Notes: a model not told the origin generated them from the letters alone. DNA of 64,000 nt from Bacillus solimangrovi (GCF_001742425.1 NZ_MJEH01000005.1:1-64000); one strand, 5' to 3'; shown: positions 8,281 to 19,231, numbered from the stretch's first letter. Translations and numbers: made by a program.

Positions 8281-8307
8281 AGAAGGTTGACATTTGTCAA
8301 ACCTTCT
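8281..8307 (-). terminator. Terminator after mrpB
   Basis: On the minus strand GAAGGTTTGACA pairs with TGTCAACCTTC and is followed by a T-rich tract. Confidence 0.7.
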
Positions 8308-8313
8308 CAACTT

Positions 8314-8739
8314 TTAAGCATCTTCAGCAATTGATAAAATAATTGTCATTGTAACACCAATAACTGTTAAATATACTCCTAAATCAAATAACATCGCTGT
8401 AGCAACTTCAGGGTCACCAAGTAATGGGATATCATGTAGATGCTTAAAAGTATGACTCAAGAATGGCACACCAAACAGAAATGAACCCATAGCCGTACCT
8501 ACTGCAACTGTAAGACCAATTGGAATTAATGTACGAAAGTTAATTACAACAACCTTCTTCATCGTACCAAATCCATATGTAAGATACATTAAGACAAATG
8601 CAGCAGATGTCATTAATCCTCCAATAAAGCCTCCACCTGGTGCGTTATGTCCAGCGAAAAATAAATAAAATGAAAAAGCTAGGATGACAAAAGCAATCAT
8701 TGTTGTCGTCATCTTAAGAATTAAATCATTTGTTTTCAT
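8314..8739 (-). CDS. mrpB: MrpB/MnhB-type Na+/H+ antiporter subunit, stand-alone
   Basis: The 141-residue protein has four transmembrane helices and the MnhB-domain signatures FYLFFAGHNAPGGGFIGGL and LFDLGVYLTVIGV. Length and sequence match subunit B of the Mrp multi-subunit cation/proton antiporter. Mrp works as a complex of six or seven subunits encoded together; here no other mrp gene is adjacent and the gene sits within the ccd cluster. It could be a duplicated subunit that joins a complex encoded elsewhere, or have a separate role. A good ribosome binding site (AAAGGGGTGACG) precedes the ATG. Confidence 0.85.
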   Translation of the reverse strand: MKTNDLILKMTTTMIAFVILAFSFYLFFAGHNAPGGGFIGGLMTSAAFVLMYLTYGFGTMKKVVVINFRTLIPIGLTVAVGTAMGSFLFGVPFLSHTFKHLHDIPLLGDPEVATAMLFDLGVYLTVIGVTMTIILSIAEDA

Positions 8740-8809
8740 TTCGTCACCCCTTTACTCATAGAAACGTAATACACATTCATTATAGTATAACACACATATA
8801 ATCTCTATA

Positions 8810-9517
8810 TTAAAAGCCTGTAAAACCACCAAAAATGTTAATGAAGTATGAAGAAATTTTCGTCATCCAATCAAAGAATAAGAAAACACCCATCACAATC
8901 ATCAAATATCCACCAATTTGTACAATCTTATGGTTATTTTTTCGAATCCATTGCATCCTTCCAATGAAAAACGACATTACAAAGAACGGAATCGCAAAGC
9001 CAAGTGTATATGCACCCATGTAGAAAAGTCCTGAACCCGGATCAGAAACACTCATCGCTAAAACAGCAGCAAGAATCGGCCCTGTACAAGGTGTCCAACC
9101 AGCAGCAAAGCCTAAGCCAATTAAGACTGATCCAAAATAACCAGACGGTCGATTTTGAAATTTTACTTTTCTATCCTTCATTAAAAAGTCGGGTTTTAAA
9201 ATTCCGACAACAACAAAACCGAAGAAGATAATTAAAATTGCACCTACTTGACGAATTAAATCATCGTATTGAATAAAAATACTCCCAATCAATGTAGTTG
9301 ACATTCCTAATACTAGGAAAATAATAGAGAATCCAATTAGGAAAAACAATGTATGTAACATCGCACGTCGTTGTAACATCGCATTCTCATTCTTCAATTC
9401 TGAGACACTTACACCTGTTATATACGATAGAAACGCAGGATAAAGTGGTAAGCAACATGGGGAAATAAAGGAAAGAAACCCAGCCCCAAAAGCCAAAAAT
9501 ACATTCACTTCGTTCAT
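8810..9517 (-). CDS. ccdA: CcdA, thiol-disulfide membrane transporter for cytochrome c biogenesis
   Basis: CcdA carries electrons from cytoplasmic thioredoxin across the membrane to reduce apocytochrome c haem-site cysteines. The 235-residue product has six transmembrane helices, and the two redox cysteines are seen in [11 protein letters not shown] and [14 protein letters not shown] choose the ATG at 9517 ([10 protein letters not shown]) because GGAG lies eight bases upstream and the family starts there; the 25 extra upstream codons are not typical. It is followed by mrpB 70 bases downstream. Confidence 0.9.
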   Translation of the reverse strand: MNEVNVFLAFGAGFLSFISPCCLPLYPAFLSYITGVSVSELKNENAMLQRRAMLHTLFFLIGFSIIFLVLGMSTTLIGSIFIQYDDLIRQVGAILIIFFGFVVVGILKPDFLMKDRKVKFQNRPSGYFGSVLIGLGFAAGWTPCTGPILAAVLAMSVSDPGSGLFYMGAYTLGFAIPFFVMSFFIGRMQWIRKNNHKIVQIGGYLMIVMGVFLFFDWMTKISSYFINIFGGFTGF

Positions 9518-9637
9518 CTTATCAACTCCAACAACTATTTTACCAAACCACCATTTTAACAAGTGCAGTACAGTGTTTATTCTAACAGACAATACGAAGA
9601 AAATTTATTTACAATTTTGTGTCTAAAATCTTTTAAT

Positions 9638-11431
9638 TTATATTTGTACTTGTTTTAATAACTCATCGCTATTACCTTGTTGCATCAGATACATATGATA
9701 ATAATGGCCTCTCTGACTGATTAAACTTTCATGTGTTCCTCGCTCTACAATTTCTCCCTTATGCAAAACGATTATTTCGTCTGCATCCTGAATAGTCGAT
9801 AGACGGTGTGCAATAGCAATCGTTGTCCTGCCTCTTCTCATTGCCTTTAGTGCTGTTTGAATTTTCTCTTCCGTTTCTGTATCAATATTCGCAGTTGCTT
9901 CATCCAATACTAAAATTTTAGGATTTAACACCATTGTTCGTGCAAAGGAAATTAACTGTCTCTGACCACTTGAGAATGTACTACCACCTTCATTAACTTC
10001 AAAATCATAGTTATTAGGCAGTCCTTCAATCATTTCGTGTACTTGTACAAATTTAGATGCCCTTACTACATCTTCTTTTGTTATATCGTTACCATACATT
10101 TTTATATTTTCTTCAACAGTACCTGCAAATAGAAAAGCATCTTGTAATACTAAACCAACCTGACTACGATAACTTTTTTCATTATATTCAGATAGTGGTT
10201 TCCCATCTATCGTAATTTGTCCTCGAGCTCCATTGTAAAAATTCATTAACAAATTAATAATCGAACTCTTCCCACTACCAGTATGTCCAACGATTGCAAT
10301 TGTTTCTGAAGGTTTAGCAGTGAATGAGATATTTTTTAGTACATCGTTCTCTCCTTCATAACTAAAGCTCACATTTTGAAAAGAAATTTCACCTTTTTCA
10401 ATTTCTTTTGATTCTTTCTTATTAAATTGAGGTGCATAGTCATCTTCATCCAATAGTTGAAAAACCCTCGTAGATGCAACAATAGCTTGTTGAAAGATAG
10501 ACAAACGCATCATCATCTGATTGACAGGTTCGAAAAATCTTTCCAAATAATTCACAAAAGCATAGATGACACCAATCTCTACAGCATAATCAAACGATTG
10601 AAATCCAAAAAAGGATAATACCATGATAATTGTAAATATATAAATTAAATCGACTGCTGGTCGAAGTAACAAACCATCAAGTTTGATCCCCTTCAAACCA
10701 GCATCATAATGTTTATCATTAATCTGTTCAAATTCTTTCCGCAAACGTTTTTCCTGATGGAAGATTTGTACGATTGCCATCCCTTGTAATGACTCACTCA
10801 TCTTAGCATTCAACTCACTTAGTCTTTCACGTTGCGAGTGGAAAAAGATAGAACTAAAATGCCTATATGTCATCGTTAATCCAACTATTATCGGTAGTAA
10901 CGCTAATGTGAAAAATGCCAGTTTCACATTTAATAAAAACATCGCTATAAAAACACCAATCAAGAAAACTATGTTTTTAATAAAAGTTGATAACACACTA
11001 ACAAACAATTCTTTTATCGCCTCAGTGTCATTCGTGATTCGAGAAACTAAACCACCCGTAGGTTTACTATCAAAGTATTTTAACCCGAGTTTATGAACAT
11101 GCTCGAAGACATCAATTCGTAATTCATGAATGATTTTCAATGCAACTGATTGAAAAATGTATAATTGAAAATAATCTGCAACAATACTAATTAGGTGTGC
11201 TCCCATATAAAAAATTGCAAACATCACTAACGGTTGAGTAGGAAAATAATTCAAAGTCAAATAATCATCTATGAATACTTTCACAATATATGGACCGACA
11301 AGCTGTCCCGCTGTTGCTACAATTAATAATAAAAATGCAACACTAAGCTGCTTCTTAAACGGTGAACCGTAGTGTAATAATCTTTTGAAACTTCTCCATT
11401 GCATCTTTGCTTGCTCATTTCCATTGGTCAT
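9638..11431 (-). CDS. yheH: YheH/BmrD-like ABC exporter half
   Basis: This 597-residue half-transporter has an N-terminal six-helix membrane domain and a C-terminal ATPase with Walker A GHTGSGKS, signature motif FSSGQRQ and Walker B ending ILVLDEATANIDTE, so its catalytic Glu is present. It pairs with the upstream gene, whose stop codon is three bases away. Such heterodimers (YheH/YheI = BmrD/BmrC) export drugs. Unlike B. subtilis BmrD it lacks the extra extracellular insertion after the first helix. The pair lies between ccdA and yneF, a place not occupied by it in B. subtilis. Confidence 0.85.
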   Translation of the reverse strand: MTNGNEQAKMQWRSFKRLLHYGSPFKKQLSVAFLLLIVATAGQLVGPYIVKVFIDDYLTLNYFPTQPLVMFAIFYMGAHLISIVADYFQLYIFQSVALKIIHELRIDVFEHVHKLGLKYFDSKPTGGLVSRITNDTEAIKELFVSVLSTFIKNIVFLIGVFIAMFLLNVKLAFFTLALLPIIVGLTMTYRHFSSIFFHSQRERLSELNAKMSESLQGMAIVQIFHQEKRLRKEFEQINDKHYDAGLKGIKLDGLLLRPAVDLIYIFTIIMVLSFFGFQSFDYAVEIGVIYAFVNYLERFFEPVNQMMMRLSIFQQAIVASTRVFQLLDEDDYAPQFNKKESKEIEKGEISFQNVSFSYEGENDVLKNISFTAKPSETIAIVGHTGSGKSSIINLLMNFYNGARGQITIDGKPLSEYNEKSYRSQVGLVLQDAFLFAGTVEENIKMYGNDITKEDVVRASKFVQVHEMIEGLPNNYDFEVNEGGSTFSSGQRQLISFARTMVLNPKILVLDEATANIDTETEEKIQTALKAMRRGRTTIAIAHRLSTIQDADEIIVLHKGEIVERGTHESLISQRGHYYHMYLMQQGNSDELLKQVQI

Positions 11432-11433
11432 GT

Positions 11434-13191
11434 TTAAAAACCCCCGTCCTCGACTAACGACTCCATCTGTTGGCGAAGAAACGTCTCTCGGTACCAGCAG
11501 CCTTGCTGACTCATTAAACTGTCATGTGTACCCCGCTCACTGATTTTCCCTTCATCTAATACTAAAATTAAATCAGCATGACGGACTGCACTTAAGCGAT
11601 GTGCAGTAATAATTGTTGTCTTATGTGATCTTACTCTTTTTAACATTGAAAGAATAGAAGCTTCTGTCTTACCATCAACTGCTGATAAAGAGTCATCTAA
11701 AATTAGAATTTCTGGTTTGATAAGTAATGCTCTTGCTATCGAAATCCTCTGCTTTTGACCGCCCGATAATGTAACACCTTTCTCTCCAACAACAGTTTCA
11801 TATTTTTGTGGAAACCCTATGATATCGTCATGTACTTGTGCGATTTTACTAGCTTCTATGATTTCTTCATATGAAGCATTAGGGTGACCAAACGCAATAT
11901 TATCTGCAACTGTAGATGAGAAGAGAAAATGATCTTGTGGCACATACCCAAAGGTTCTACGTAATGAATTAAGCGTGTACTCTTTAATATTGTGGTCATT
12001 AATTGAAATCGAGCCCTCTTCTATTTCATGTTCACGCATTAACAGTTTCAAAAGAGTTGTTTTTCCAGCACCCGTTTTACCAACGATCCCGAGAGTTTTC
12101 CCTTGATTCAGTTGGAAATGAATATCATTCAGTATACTTTTATCGGAACTTTCTTCATAAGCGAATCTACTAACCTCATATTTAATATCGCCTCTAACAG
12201 TTTCATTAAACTTTGAATGTTTATCTGTAATAACAGCTTCTTCATTTAATAATGAACTGACACGATCATATGAAGCTCTACCTCTTTCAACGATATTAAA
12301 TAACCAACCAAATGCTAACATTGGCCAAATTAATAATCCCAAATAAGTTGTAAATGAAACTAGTTCACCAACAGTCATCGCTCCATTTACAACTTCACGT
12401 GCACCAAATGCAATTGAAAGAAAAAAAGAAACCCCCACTATTAATGAAATAGTCGGATCAAATAAAGCATCAATTTTTGCTACACGCAAATTTTTCTCAA
12501 CAACAACATTAGAATGAGAAACAAATTTTTCAGTGTCTTCTCGTTGTTGTCCTAATGTTTTCATAACTTTTATTCCATTCATACTTTCTTGTACTTTGTT
12601 ATTTAATGAAGAAAATGATGCTTGTGCTGTATGAAAATGCTTGTGTAGCAACTTACCATAGTAACTTGTTAATAATGCCATAAAAGGCATCGGGATTAAA
12701 CTAATTAAGGTAAGCTTCCAGCTGATCATACTTCCCATTGCAATTAACACGAATCCACCAGTCATAATTGAATCCACAAAGGTTAATACTCCCGCTCCAG
12801 CAGTTGCTTGTATTGCTTGGAGATCATTTGTTGCATGAGCCATCAAGTCACCAGTGCGCTTCCGTGCATAAAAGGATGGCGACATATTAGTAAAGTGAGT
12901 ATACAATTCATTTCTCAACTGACGAGCAAGCTTTACAGATGAGCCAAAAATGAAAATTCTCCATATGTAACGGATGATATATACAACTATACCCACACCC
13001 ACAAGGATCATAATATACTTTAATAGCAAATCTGTTGTAAGAGCACCTTGTTCAATTTGGTCAATAACATTACCAATTATCTTAGGTGGAATCAACTCAA
13101 GAAAAGCAACTATTGCAAGCATCAGAATTCCTGCACCATATGCTTTTCTTTCTTGCCAAAAAAACCACCAAAGATCCTTAAAAACACTCAT
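11434..13191 (-). CDS. yheI: YheI/BmrC-like ABC exporter half
   Basis: The partner half-transporter of about 585 residues has six membrane helices, Walker A GKTGAGKT, signature LSGGQKQR and Walker B ILILDDSLSAVD. The catalytic Glu after Walker B is replaced by Asp, so this subunit contributes the degenerate ATP site of an asymmetric heterodimer, as in BmrC. I choose the ATG at 13191 because AAGGAG is eight bases upstream, whereas the ATG at 13197 overlaps it. The gene is translationally linked to yheH. No leader peptide resembling B. subtilis bmrB is evident. Confidence 0.86.
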   Translation of the reverse strand: MSVFKDLWWFFWQERKAYGAGILMLAIVAFLELIPPKIIGNVIDQIEQGALTTDLLLKYIMILVGVGIVVYIIRYIWRIFIFGSSVKLARQLRNELYTHFTNMSPSFYARKRTGDLMAHATNDLQAIQATAGAGVLTFVDSIMTGGFVLIAMGSMISWKLTLISLIPMPFMALLTSYYGKLLHKHFHTAQASFSSLNNKVQESMNGIKVMKTLGQQREDTEKFVSHSNVVVEKNLRVAKIDALFDPTISLIVGVSFFLSIAFGAREVVNGAMTVGELVSFTTYLGLLIWPMLAFGWLFNIVERGRASYDRVSSLLNEEAVITDKHSKFNETVRGDIKYEVSRFAYEESSDKSILNDIHFQLNQGKTLGIVGKTGAGKTTLLKLLMREHEIEEGSISINDHNIKEYTLNSLRRTFGYVPQDHFLFSSTVADNIAFGHPNASYEEIIEASKIAQVHDDIIGFPQKYETVVGEKGVTLSGGQKQRISIARALLIKPEILILDDSLSAVDGKTEASILSMLKRVRSHKTTIITAHRLSAVRHADLILVLDEGKISERGTHDSLMSQQGCWYRETFLRQQMESLVEDGGF

Positions 13192-13323
13192 ATTCATTTC
13201 TCCTTAAATACTAATATGATGATTCTTAAAATTTAGAATATGTCCATTATATTAACATATTTCTAAATAATGCAAGCTATAATTTCAATACGGTACATGA
13301 AATTTTTTATATGCCATTGAAAA

Positions 13324-13344
13324 AGACACTCATTAAGAGTGTCT
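13324..13344 (-). terminator. Terminator after yneF
   Basis: AGACACTC pairs with GAGTGTCT across a five-base loop and runs into five Ts on the minus strand, just after the yneF stop codon. Confidence 0.8.
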
Positions 13345-13350
13345 CTCATA

Positions 13351-13572
13351 TTACTTTTTCTTAGTTTGCAATTTATTCATGGAGTTCATCATTTGATTAA
13401 TCTTTTTCTGAGATGGTTTTTGTCCCATCTGCATCATCATTACACGCAACATTTGCTCATTGATTGGTGGATTCTTCTGCAAGTAATTCTCCATATATTT
13501 ACGAGCTGCAAAGAAACCGATTGCAATTCCTGCGATTAATGCTATAACACCGATTAAAATATTAATCCACAT
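13351..13572 (-). CDS. yneF: YneF, small membrane protein (UPF0154)
   Basis: The 73-residue protein has one N-terminal membrane helix ([20 protein letters not shown]) followed by a conserved cytoplasmic part with [20 protein letters not shown] and a Lys-rich end. This is the full length and signature of YneF/UPF0154, a family conserved in Firmicutes with no assigned function. The GGAGG ribosome binding site is strong. It sits downstream of sirA as in B. subtilis. Confidence 0.92.
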   Translation of the reverse strand: MWINILIGVIALIAGIAIGFFAARKYMENYLQKNPPINEQMLRVMMMQMGQKPSQKKINQMMNSMNKLQTKKK

Positions 13573-13657
13573 ACGAAAAACTTTCCTCCTTCATGTTGTC
13601 TATTCTAAAGTGTACTAAATCCTACATTAAGTTACAATATTTTTACGAAGTTTTATT

Positions 13658-14110
13658 TTAAATAAAGTTTTGTTGTTTTATTGGGTTCAGCCAGCCAAAA
13701 CGTTCAGAATCAAAATCCATTGCTAAAAATGTTGATTTATACTTTCTCAAGATCTCGAAGAAAATCGTTTCTGCTTCATAACTGCCTTTAGCATTTAATA
13801 TTATAAAAGAAGAGAACAATGATAACTGTGCTTGAGATGTGCCACCTGCACGCCTAAGTGTCAACGAATGTACATGGCTATCGTATGAATAAGAATTACC
13901 TCGATAACGTTTTAATTCCTTCTGAAGTTTATAGTTTAATTCAACAACAGAAACTGGCAATGTTATATAGTCAACTTGACGTTGAAGTAGTTCACTTTCA
14001 ACCATCTTTGTACGTTCATAATCTGAAAAAAGTTGATAAAGCAATGGCTCTTTCCCAAAATAATCATTTGCAACATCTTCTGATAATAAATAAATGGAAT
14101 AGTGCCTCAT
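13658..14110 (-). CDS. sirA: SirA/YneE, sporulation inhibitor of DNA replication
   Basis: The 150-residue product starts MRHYSIYLLSEDVANDYFG and contains the conserved WLNPIKQQNFI-type end found in SirA. SirA binds domain I of DnaA early in sporulation and blocks new rounds of chromosome replication. The ATG at 14110 has GGAGGAG upstream, so the longer frame to 14173 is not used. A Spo0A-type box lies upstream, consistent with induction at sporulation onset. Confidence 0.85.
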   Translation of the reverse strand: MRHYSIYLLSEDVANDYFGKEPLLYQLFSDYERTKMVESELLQRQVDYITLPVSVVELNYKLQKELKRYRGNSYSYDSHVHSLTLRRAGGTSQAQLSLFSSFIILNAKGSYEAETIFFEILRKYKSTFLAMDFDSERFGWLNPIKQQNFI

Positions 14111-14229
14111 TTGCTCTCCTCCGTTTTCTTTAGTAATGAAAATCTTATCTCCGAAGATTTCCTTATAGGACAAGTATACCCAAACTAAAGAAAAATGATT
14201 GTCTATTACTGGAGCAATGAGACACTAGT

Positions 14230-14239
14230 TTTGTCGAAG
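14230..14239 (+). promoter_or_regulatory. Possible Spo0A box upstream of sirA
   Basis: TTTGTCGAAG fits the 0A-box core TGNCGAA. It lies about 120 bases upstream of the sirA start and next to the tkt terminator. SirA is under Spo0A control in B. subtilis, which makes the site meaningful; binding is not shown. Confidence 0.4.
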
Positions 14240-14243
14240 AAAA

Positions 14244-14274
14244 ACCCCTTATGCATTCAATCATCATAAGGGGT
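14244..14274 (-). terminator. Terminator of tkt
   Basis: ACCCCTTATG (14244-14253) pairs with CATAAGGGGT (14265-14274), with five Ts on the minus-strand exit side. Confidence 0.8.
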
Positions 14275-14285
14275 GAAAATGATGC

Positions 14286-16283
14286 TTAGTTTTGTAACAT
14301 CGCTTTTACTTGTGCTTTGACATTATCCACTGTAAATCCATACTCTGCCATTACTTTTTCACCAGGTGCTGAAGCTCCAAAACGATCAATCGCAAGGATA
14401 GCTCCCTCATCACCTGCATAGCGTTCCCATCCTAGAGAAGAACCCATTTCAATCGCAAGTCGTTTCTTAACTGTTTTTGGAATAACCGATTCTTTATATT
14501 CTTTAGTTTGATTTTCAAATCGATCCCAAGAAGGCATACTAACAACAGAAACATTGATTCCTTCTTCTTTTAAGCTCTTCTGAGCCTCAATTGCTAGTCC
14601 AACCTCTGAACCAGTTGCAAGTAAGATCGCTTCAGGAGTCCCCTCAGACTTAGCTACAACATATGCTCCGTGTTCAACACCTTCTTCAACTTCTTGCGTT
14701 GTCATCTCAATTGTTGGTAATCCTTGTCTCGTTAACACAAGTGCTGTTGGCTTATCTTTACTCTTAAGCGCAAGCTTCCATGCAGCTACTGTCTCATTAC
14801 CGTCTGCAGGACGAATTACCGACAAGTTAGGCATCGCACGTAATGAAGCAAGTTGTTCAATTGGTTCATGAGTCGGACCATCTTCTCCGACAGCGATACT
14901 ATCATGTGTAAATACATATGTCACAGGTAGATGTTGCAACGCAGATAAACGAACTGCTGGACGAACATAATCAGAGAATACGAAGAATGTACCACCATAT
15001 ACATTAAGTCCACCATGAAGTGCCATACCGTTTAATGCAGCACCCATTGCGAATTCACGTACTCCAAACCAAATATTACGTCCACTGTAATTAGCAGATG
15101 TAAAGTCAGTTTCTTCATTCATCATTGTTTTATTTGAGCCAGCAAGGTCAGCTGAACCACCGAAGAAGCTAGGTACTGCCTTTGCAATCGCATTAATTGT
15201 CTTACCAGAAGCATCACGTGAAGCTGGTTTATCCCCTGCACCATATACCGGAAGTTCTTTCTCCCAACCTTCAGGAAACTCCCCAGCAATAGCAGCTTCA
15301 AGTTCTTGAGCAAGCTCAGGATATGCTTCTTTATAAGCTGCAAATTTAACATTCCATGCTTCTTCAGTCTGTTCACCGTTGATGACCTCTGCAAAATGGT
15401 CATAAACTTCGTTAGATACATGGAAATCTTGTTCATGTGTCCAGTCATAAGCTTCTTTCGTAAGTTTAATTTCTTCTGAACCTAAAGGAGCTCCATGTGA
15501 AGCTGATTTTGCTGATTTGTTCGGTGAACCGAAACCAATTACAGTCTTAACTTCAATTAAAGTTGGGCGCTCTTTATCTGCTTTCGCTTCAGCAATTGCT
15601 CTTTCAATCTCATCTAAATCATTACCATCTTCTACTCTAATTACTTGCCATCCATAGGCTTTATAACGATCCTCTACACTCTCAGAGAACGAACGATTCA
15701 AATCGCCATCAAGAGAAATGTCATTTGAATCATATAAAATGATTAAGCGATCAAGATTAAGGTGAGCCGCTAATGAAGCTGATTCAGCAGATACACCTTC
15801 CATTAAATCTCCATCACCACAAATGCTATATGTATAATGATCAATAACTTCATGACCATCTTTGTTAAATTTCGCAGCAAGATGACGTTCAGCCATTGCC
15901 ATACCAGTCGCCATAGCTACCCCTTGTCCAAGTGGTCCAGTTGTCGCTTCTACGCCAGCTGTATACCCAAACTCAGGATGTCCAGGTGTGCGACTTCCCC
16001 ATTGACGGAAGTTTTTCAAATCATCCATCGTTACATCATAACCTGATAAATGTAATAGTCCATATAATAACATTGAACCATGCCCAGCAGATAACACAAA
16101 TCGGTCACGGTTAAACCAATTTGGATTTTTTGGATTGTGGTTCATAAATTTTGTCCAAAGTTTATACGCCATTGGCGCAGCACCCATAGGCATTCCAGGG
16201 TGACCAGAATTTGCTTTTTCAATTGCATCGATTGCAAGTGTTCGCATCGTATTAACTGAAACTTGTTCAATAGATTGAGACAT
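14286..16283 (-). CDS. tkt: Transketolase
   Basis: Transketolase moves two-carbon units between sugar phosphates in the pentose phosphate pathway, using thiamine diphosphate. The 665-residue length is standard. Visible signatures include [20 protein letters not shown] near the N-terminus, the cofactor motif [10 protein letters not shown], and the transketolase motif region [15 protein letters not shown] choose the ATG at 16283 because GGAAGG is nine bases upstream; an in-frame ATG three codons earlier overlaps that site. It lies between ynzC and sirA as in B. subtilis and has its own terminator. Confidence 0.96.
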   Translation of the reverse strand: MSQSIEQVSVNTMRTLAIDAIEKANSGHPGMPMGAAPMAYKLWTKFMNHNPKNPNWFNRDRFVLSAGHGSMLLYGLLHLSGYDVTMDDLKNFRQWGSRTPGHPEFGYTAGVEATTGPLGQGVAMATGMAMAERHLAAKFNKDGHEVIDHYTYSICGDGDLMEGVSAESASLAAHLNLDRLIILYDSNDISLDGDLNRSFSESVEDRYKAYGWQVIRVEDGNDLDEIERAIAEAKADKERPTLIEVKTVIGFGSPNKSAKSASHGAPLGSEEIKLTKEAYDWTHEQDFHVSNEVYDHFAEVINGEQTEEAWNVKFAAYKEAYPELAQELEAAIAGEFPEGWEKELPVYGAGDKPASRDASGKTINAIAKAVPSFFGGSADLAGSNKTMMNEETDFTSANYSGRNIWFGVREFAMGAALNGMALHGGLNVYGGTFFVFSDYVRPAVRLSALQHLPVTYVFTHDSIAVGEDGPTHEPIEQLASLRAMPNLSVIRPADGNETVAAWKLALKSKDKPTALVLTRQGLPTIEMTTQEVEEGVEHGAYVVAKSEGTPEAILLATGSEVGLAIEAQKSLKEEGINVSVVSMPSWDRFENQTKEYKESVIPKTVKKRLAIEMGSSLGWERYAGDEGAILAIDRFGASAPGEKVMAEYGFTVDNVKAQVKAMLQN

Positions 16284-16394
16284 GTAATTCATCCTTCCAA
16301 ATAAATATCATACATCGTTTACCATCATATACTGTTACGACAAATTTCACAATGTTTTGCAGAGAACTTTTACTCAATAGACAAATTCTCCGAC

Positions 16395-16628
16395 TTAGTG
16401 ATGCGTCGAAGAATTTTTTTCTTGCTTTAATTTATCAGGTGTGACATCATTACCATTCGGATCTACGATTTTAACTGATTTTAATGTGTTTTTCATGGAA
16501 CCTCTGAACGCTTGTAAATATTCTTGACGTAATTCATGCCTTTCATTCGTCTCTTCTTTTGTCAAACCTTCTGCTTTCGCTTTTTTTGCAAGCTCATTTA
16601 TACGATTAATTTTTTCTTTTGATACCAT
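16395..16628 (-). CDS. ynzC: YnzC (UPF0291/DUF896)
   Basis: The 77-residue protein begins [20 protein letters not shown] and contains [20 protein letters not shown], the two-helix hairpin that defines the DUF896 family. In B. subtilis it belongs to the LexA-controlled yneA-yneB-ynzC operon; the order is kept here. Its role in the SOS response is not known. The ribosome binding site is GAGGAG. Confidence 0.92.
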   Translation of the reverse strand: MVSKEKINRINELAKKAKAEGLTKEETNERHELRQEYLQAFRGSMKNTLKSVKIVDPNGNDVTPDKLKQEKNSSTHH

Positions 16629-16723
16629 GTTTTCTCACTCCTCTTATGATTGACTATGAAGTTATTTTAAATGTTGGGTCTTCACTTAACTGATCTTAAT
16701 CGAGGAACCACCCATTTGACAAG

Positions 16724-17389
<666 letters not shown>

Positions 17390-17490
17390 TTAAATCTGTT
17401 CAATAAAACATGTAGATAATGTTGTAGAACGCAAATCTACTATTATAACTATATCAAATTCTAAGATAGAACTAGAAATGTCTTGAATTT

Positions 17491-17793
17491 CTACTCATTC
17501 ATAACAACTTGCATTGTAGCAATTTCAACTGGAAGAATGATCTCTTGACCTGGGAATATATGATTGTCAAATATATTGTTTTCTTTCTCTACCCAACTAA
17601 TAAACGAACTTGAAGACAGTTCATGAAAATCTTTATATCGTGCTGACAAACCCCATAATGTATCTCCTTCTTGTACCGCTACTTTCAAATATTCGTCAGT
17701 ATTTATTGGTTGAAGCTGACCAACAATTACAAAAAACGAAATAACACTCATTATTAAAAAAGGTATTAAATAAGAATAATCTAATTTTGTCAT
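17491..17793 (-). CDS. yneA: YneA, SOS cell-division suppressor with LysM domain
   Basis: YneA delays septum formation after DNA damage. The 100-residue product has an N-terminal membrane segment (residues about 7-27) and a LysM peptidoglycan-binding domain (about 36-90, VAVQEGDTLWGLSARYKD to FPGQEIILP). This is the typical architecture and length. The ribosome binding site GGAGGGG is strong. It is divergent from lexA, and three LexA boxes lie between the two genes. Confidence 0.92.
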   Translation of the reverse strand: MTKLDYSYLIPFLIMSVISFFVIVGQLQPINTDEYLKVAVQEGDTLWGLSARYKDFHELSSSSFISWVEKENNIFDNHIFPGQEIILPVEIATMQVVMNE

Positions 17794-17804
17794 TATAACC
17801 CCTC

Positions 17805-17876
17805 CGAATATTTGTTCGTATTATTATCATAATGAGAACAAATGTTTTCGTCAAGTTTTTTTCGAACTTATGTTTG
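17805..17876. promoter_or_regulatory. Cluster of three LexA (DinR) boxes
   Basis: Three sites fit the Bacillus SOS operator CGAAC-N4-GTTCG with few mismatches: 17805-17818 (CGAATATTTGTTCG), 17835-17848 (AGAACAAATGTTTT) and 17863-17876 (CGAACTTATGTTTG). They lie between divergent yneA and lexA, so LexA can repress both operons. The third overlaps the likely lexA -35 box. Confidence 0.85.
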
Positions 17877-17902
17877 TATAAAAAATAAAAGTTTGCTATA
17901 AT
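17874..17902 (+). promoter_or_regulatory. lexA promoter
   Basis: TTGTAT (17874-17879) and TATAAT (17897-17902) have a 17-base spacer. The -35 box overlaps the third LexA box, which gives simple autorepression. Confidence 0.65.
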
Positions 17903-17936
17903 ATGACACAAATACACGATTAAATGGGGTGCAAGA

Positions 17937-18560
17937 ATGCCAAAAATATCAAAACGGCAACAAGAGATCCTTGATTTTATTAAAAATGAGGTTAACCAAA
18001 AAGGATATCCACCTTCAGTTAGGGAAATTGGTCAAGCAGTTGGGCTTGCATCAAGTTCAACGGTTCATGGTCATCTAGCAAGACTTGAAAAAAAAGGGTT
18101 GATACGACGAGATCCGACTAAACCACGTGCAATTGAAATTTTAGATGAGGAAACTATGGATGCAATACCAAAAGGTGGCACGATTAACGTACCTATTATA
18201 GGTAAGGTAACTGCAGGTAATCCAATTACTGCTGTCGAAAATGTTGAAGAATATTTAACGTTGCCTGAACAATTTGTACCGGATTCAGATGATGTCTTTA
18301 TTCTAACAATCCAAGGGGAAAGTATGATTGAAGCAGGCATTTATGACGGTGATCTCGTCATTGTTCGTAAACAACAACATGCAAACAATGGGGAAATTGT
18401 CGTAGCTATGACTGAAGAAAATGAAGCAACTGTGAAGCGCTTTTTCAAAGAAAAAGATTTCATACGTTTACAACCTGAAAATTCCTCAATGGAACCTATC
18501 ATTCTACGAAATGTTATTATCTTAGGAAAAGTAATTGGTGTTTACCGCGCACTTCATTAA
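17937..18560 (+). CDS. lexA: LexA, SOS repressor and self-cleaving protease
   Basis: The 207-residue protein is full length. Residues 1-65 form the winged helix-turn-helix ([20 protein letters not shown]). The C-terminal S24 peptidase domain has the Ala93-Gly94 cleavage site in KVTAGNP, Ser129 in QGESM and Lys167 in ATVKRF. RecA filaments trigger self-cleavage after DNA damage. It is divergent from yneA-yneB-ynzC. The start ATG follows GGGGTG. A terminator lies about 30 bases after the stop codon. lexA marks the left border of the variable interval that ends at glnA. Confidence 0.97.
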   Translation: MPKISKRQQEILDFIKNEVNQKGYPPSVREIGQAVGLASSSTVHGHLARLEKKGLIRRDPTKPRAIEILDEETMDAIPKGGTINVPIIGKVTAGNPITAVENVEEYLTLPEQFVPDSDDVFILTIQGESMIEAGIYDGDLVIVRKQQHANNGEIVVAMTEENEATVKRFFKEKDFIRLQPENSSMEPIILRNVIILGKVIGVYRALH

Positions 18561-18590
18561 GATATAAACATCACATCATTCGTAAAAAAT

Positions 18591-18628
18591 AAAAGCTGAG
18601 TGCGTTTGTAACTATGCGCTCAGCTTTT
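18591..18628 (+). terminator. Terminator after lexA
   Basis: AAAAGCTGAG (18591-18600) pairs with CTCAGCTTTT (18619-18628) around a loop that can extend the stem. Confidence 0.7.
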
Positions 18629-18731
18629 AAAATTGAATTAAAAGTTAATGTTCTTAATAGTAGCTATCTAAAAAATCACAATTTACAACATGATTAAGAT
18701 ATAGTAATTAACAAAAACTCTTTGTACTTTA

Positions 18732-18995
18732 TCAAATTGGAGTAACTTGACATGCTAGACGAAAACCACCATCCAAATCTTCAGGAATTTTCTCGTATTC
18801 TTTTTCTGTCGGACTATTCAGTAGCTCTTTACCTGAAAGTAATTCGATTACACAACGCTTACAATTACCTTTTTGGCATTTAAAATCAAGAGGTACCTCT
18901 TGAATAATTGCAGCTTCTAACAGGGTTTTTCCTTTCTTTGGAACAACCTCATATTGCTCTCCATTTTGTCTAATTTCCACTTGTAATTGTGACAT
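18732..18995 (-). CDS. 2Fe-2S ferredoxin (plant-type)
   Basis: This 87-residue ferredoxin has the cluster ligands in CQKGNCKRC and a fourth Cys in RLACQV near the C-terminus, the C-x4-C-x2-C...C pattern of plant/adrenodoxin-type proteins. It would carry electrons between redox enzymes in the cytoplasm. It is monocistronic in appearance, with a good ribosome binding site. No reductase or oxygenase partner lies next to it, so the pathway is unknown. Confidence 0.88.
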   Translation of the reverse strand: MSQLQVEIRQNGEQYEVVPKKGKTLLEAAIIQEVPLDFKCQKGNCKRCVIELLSGKELLNSPTEKEYEKIPEDLDGGFRLACQVTPI

Positions 18996-19231
18996 TCAAA
19001 TCATCCTTTCTTATAGTCATTATGTAATGTTACATTATAAATTTTCAACTAACGTAAGTAGACTAAGTATAATAGTTCTTAAAAGATACTCAGAAAAATT
19101 CCATGACGATATTTAAGTTAAATTATGTTAGAACTATCATTACGATCGTTTCACTCTATTTTGGTATGACCTTTGCTATTGTATTCATAATTTACTGGAT
19201 TTACAAAATACTGAATGTACTTTTTTCACTT

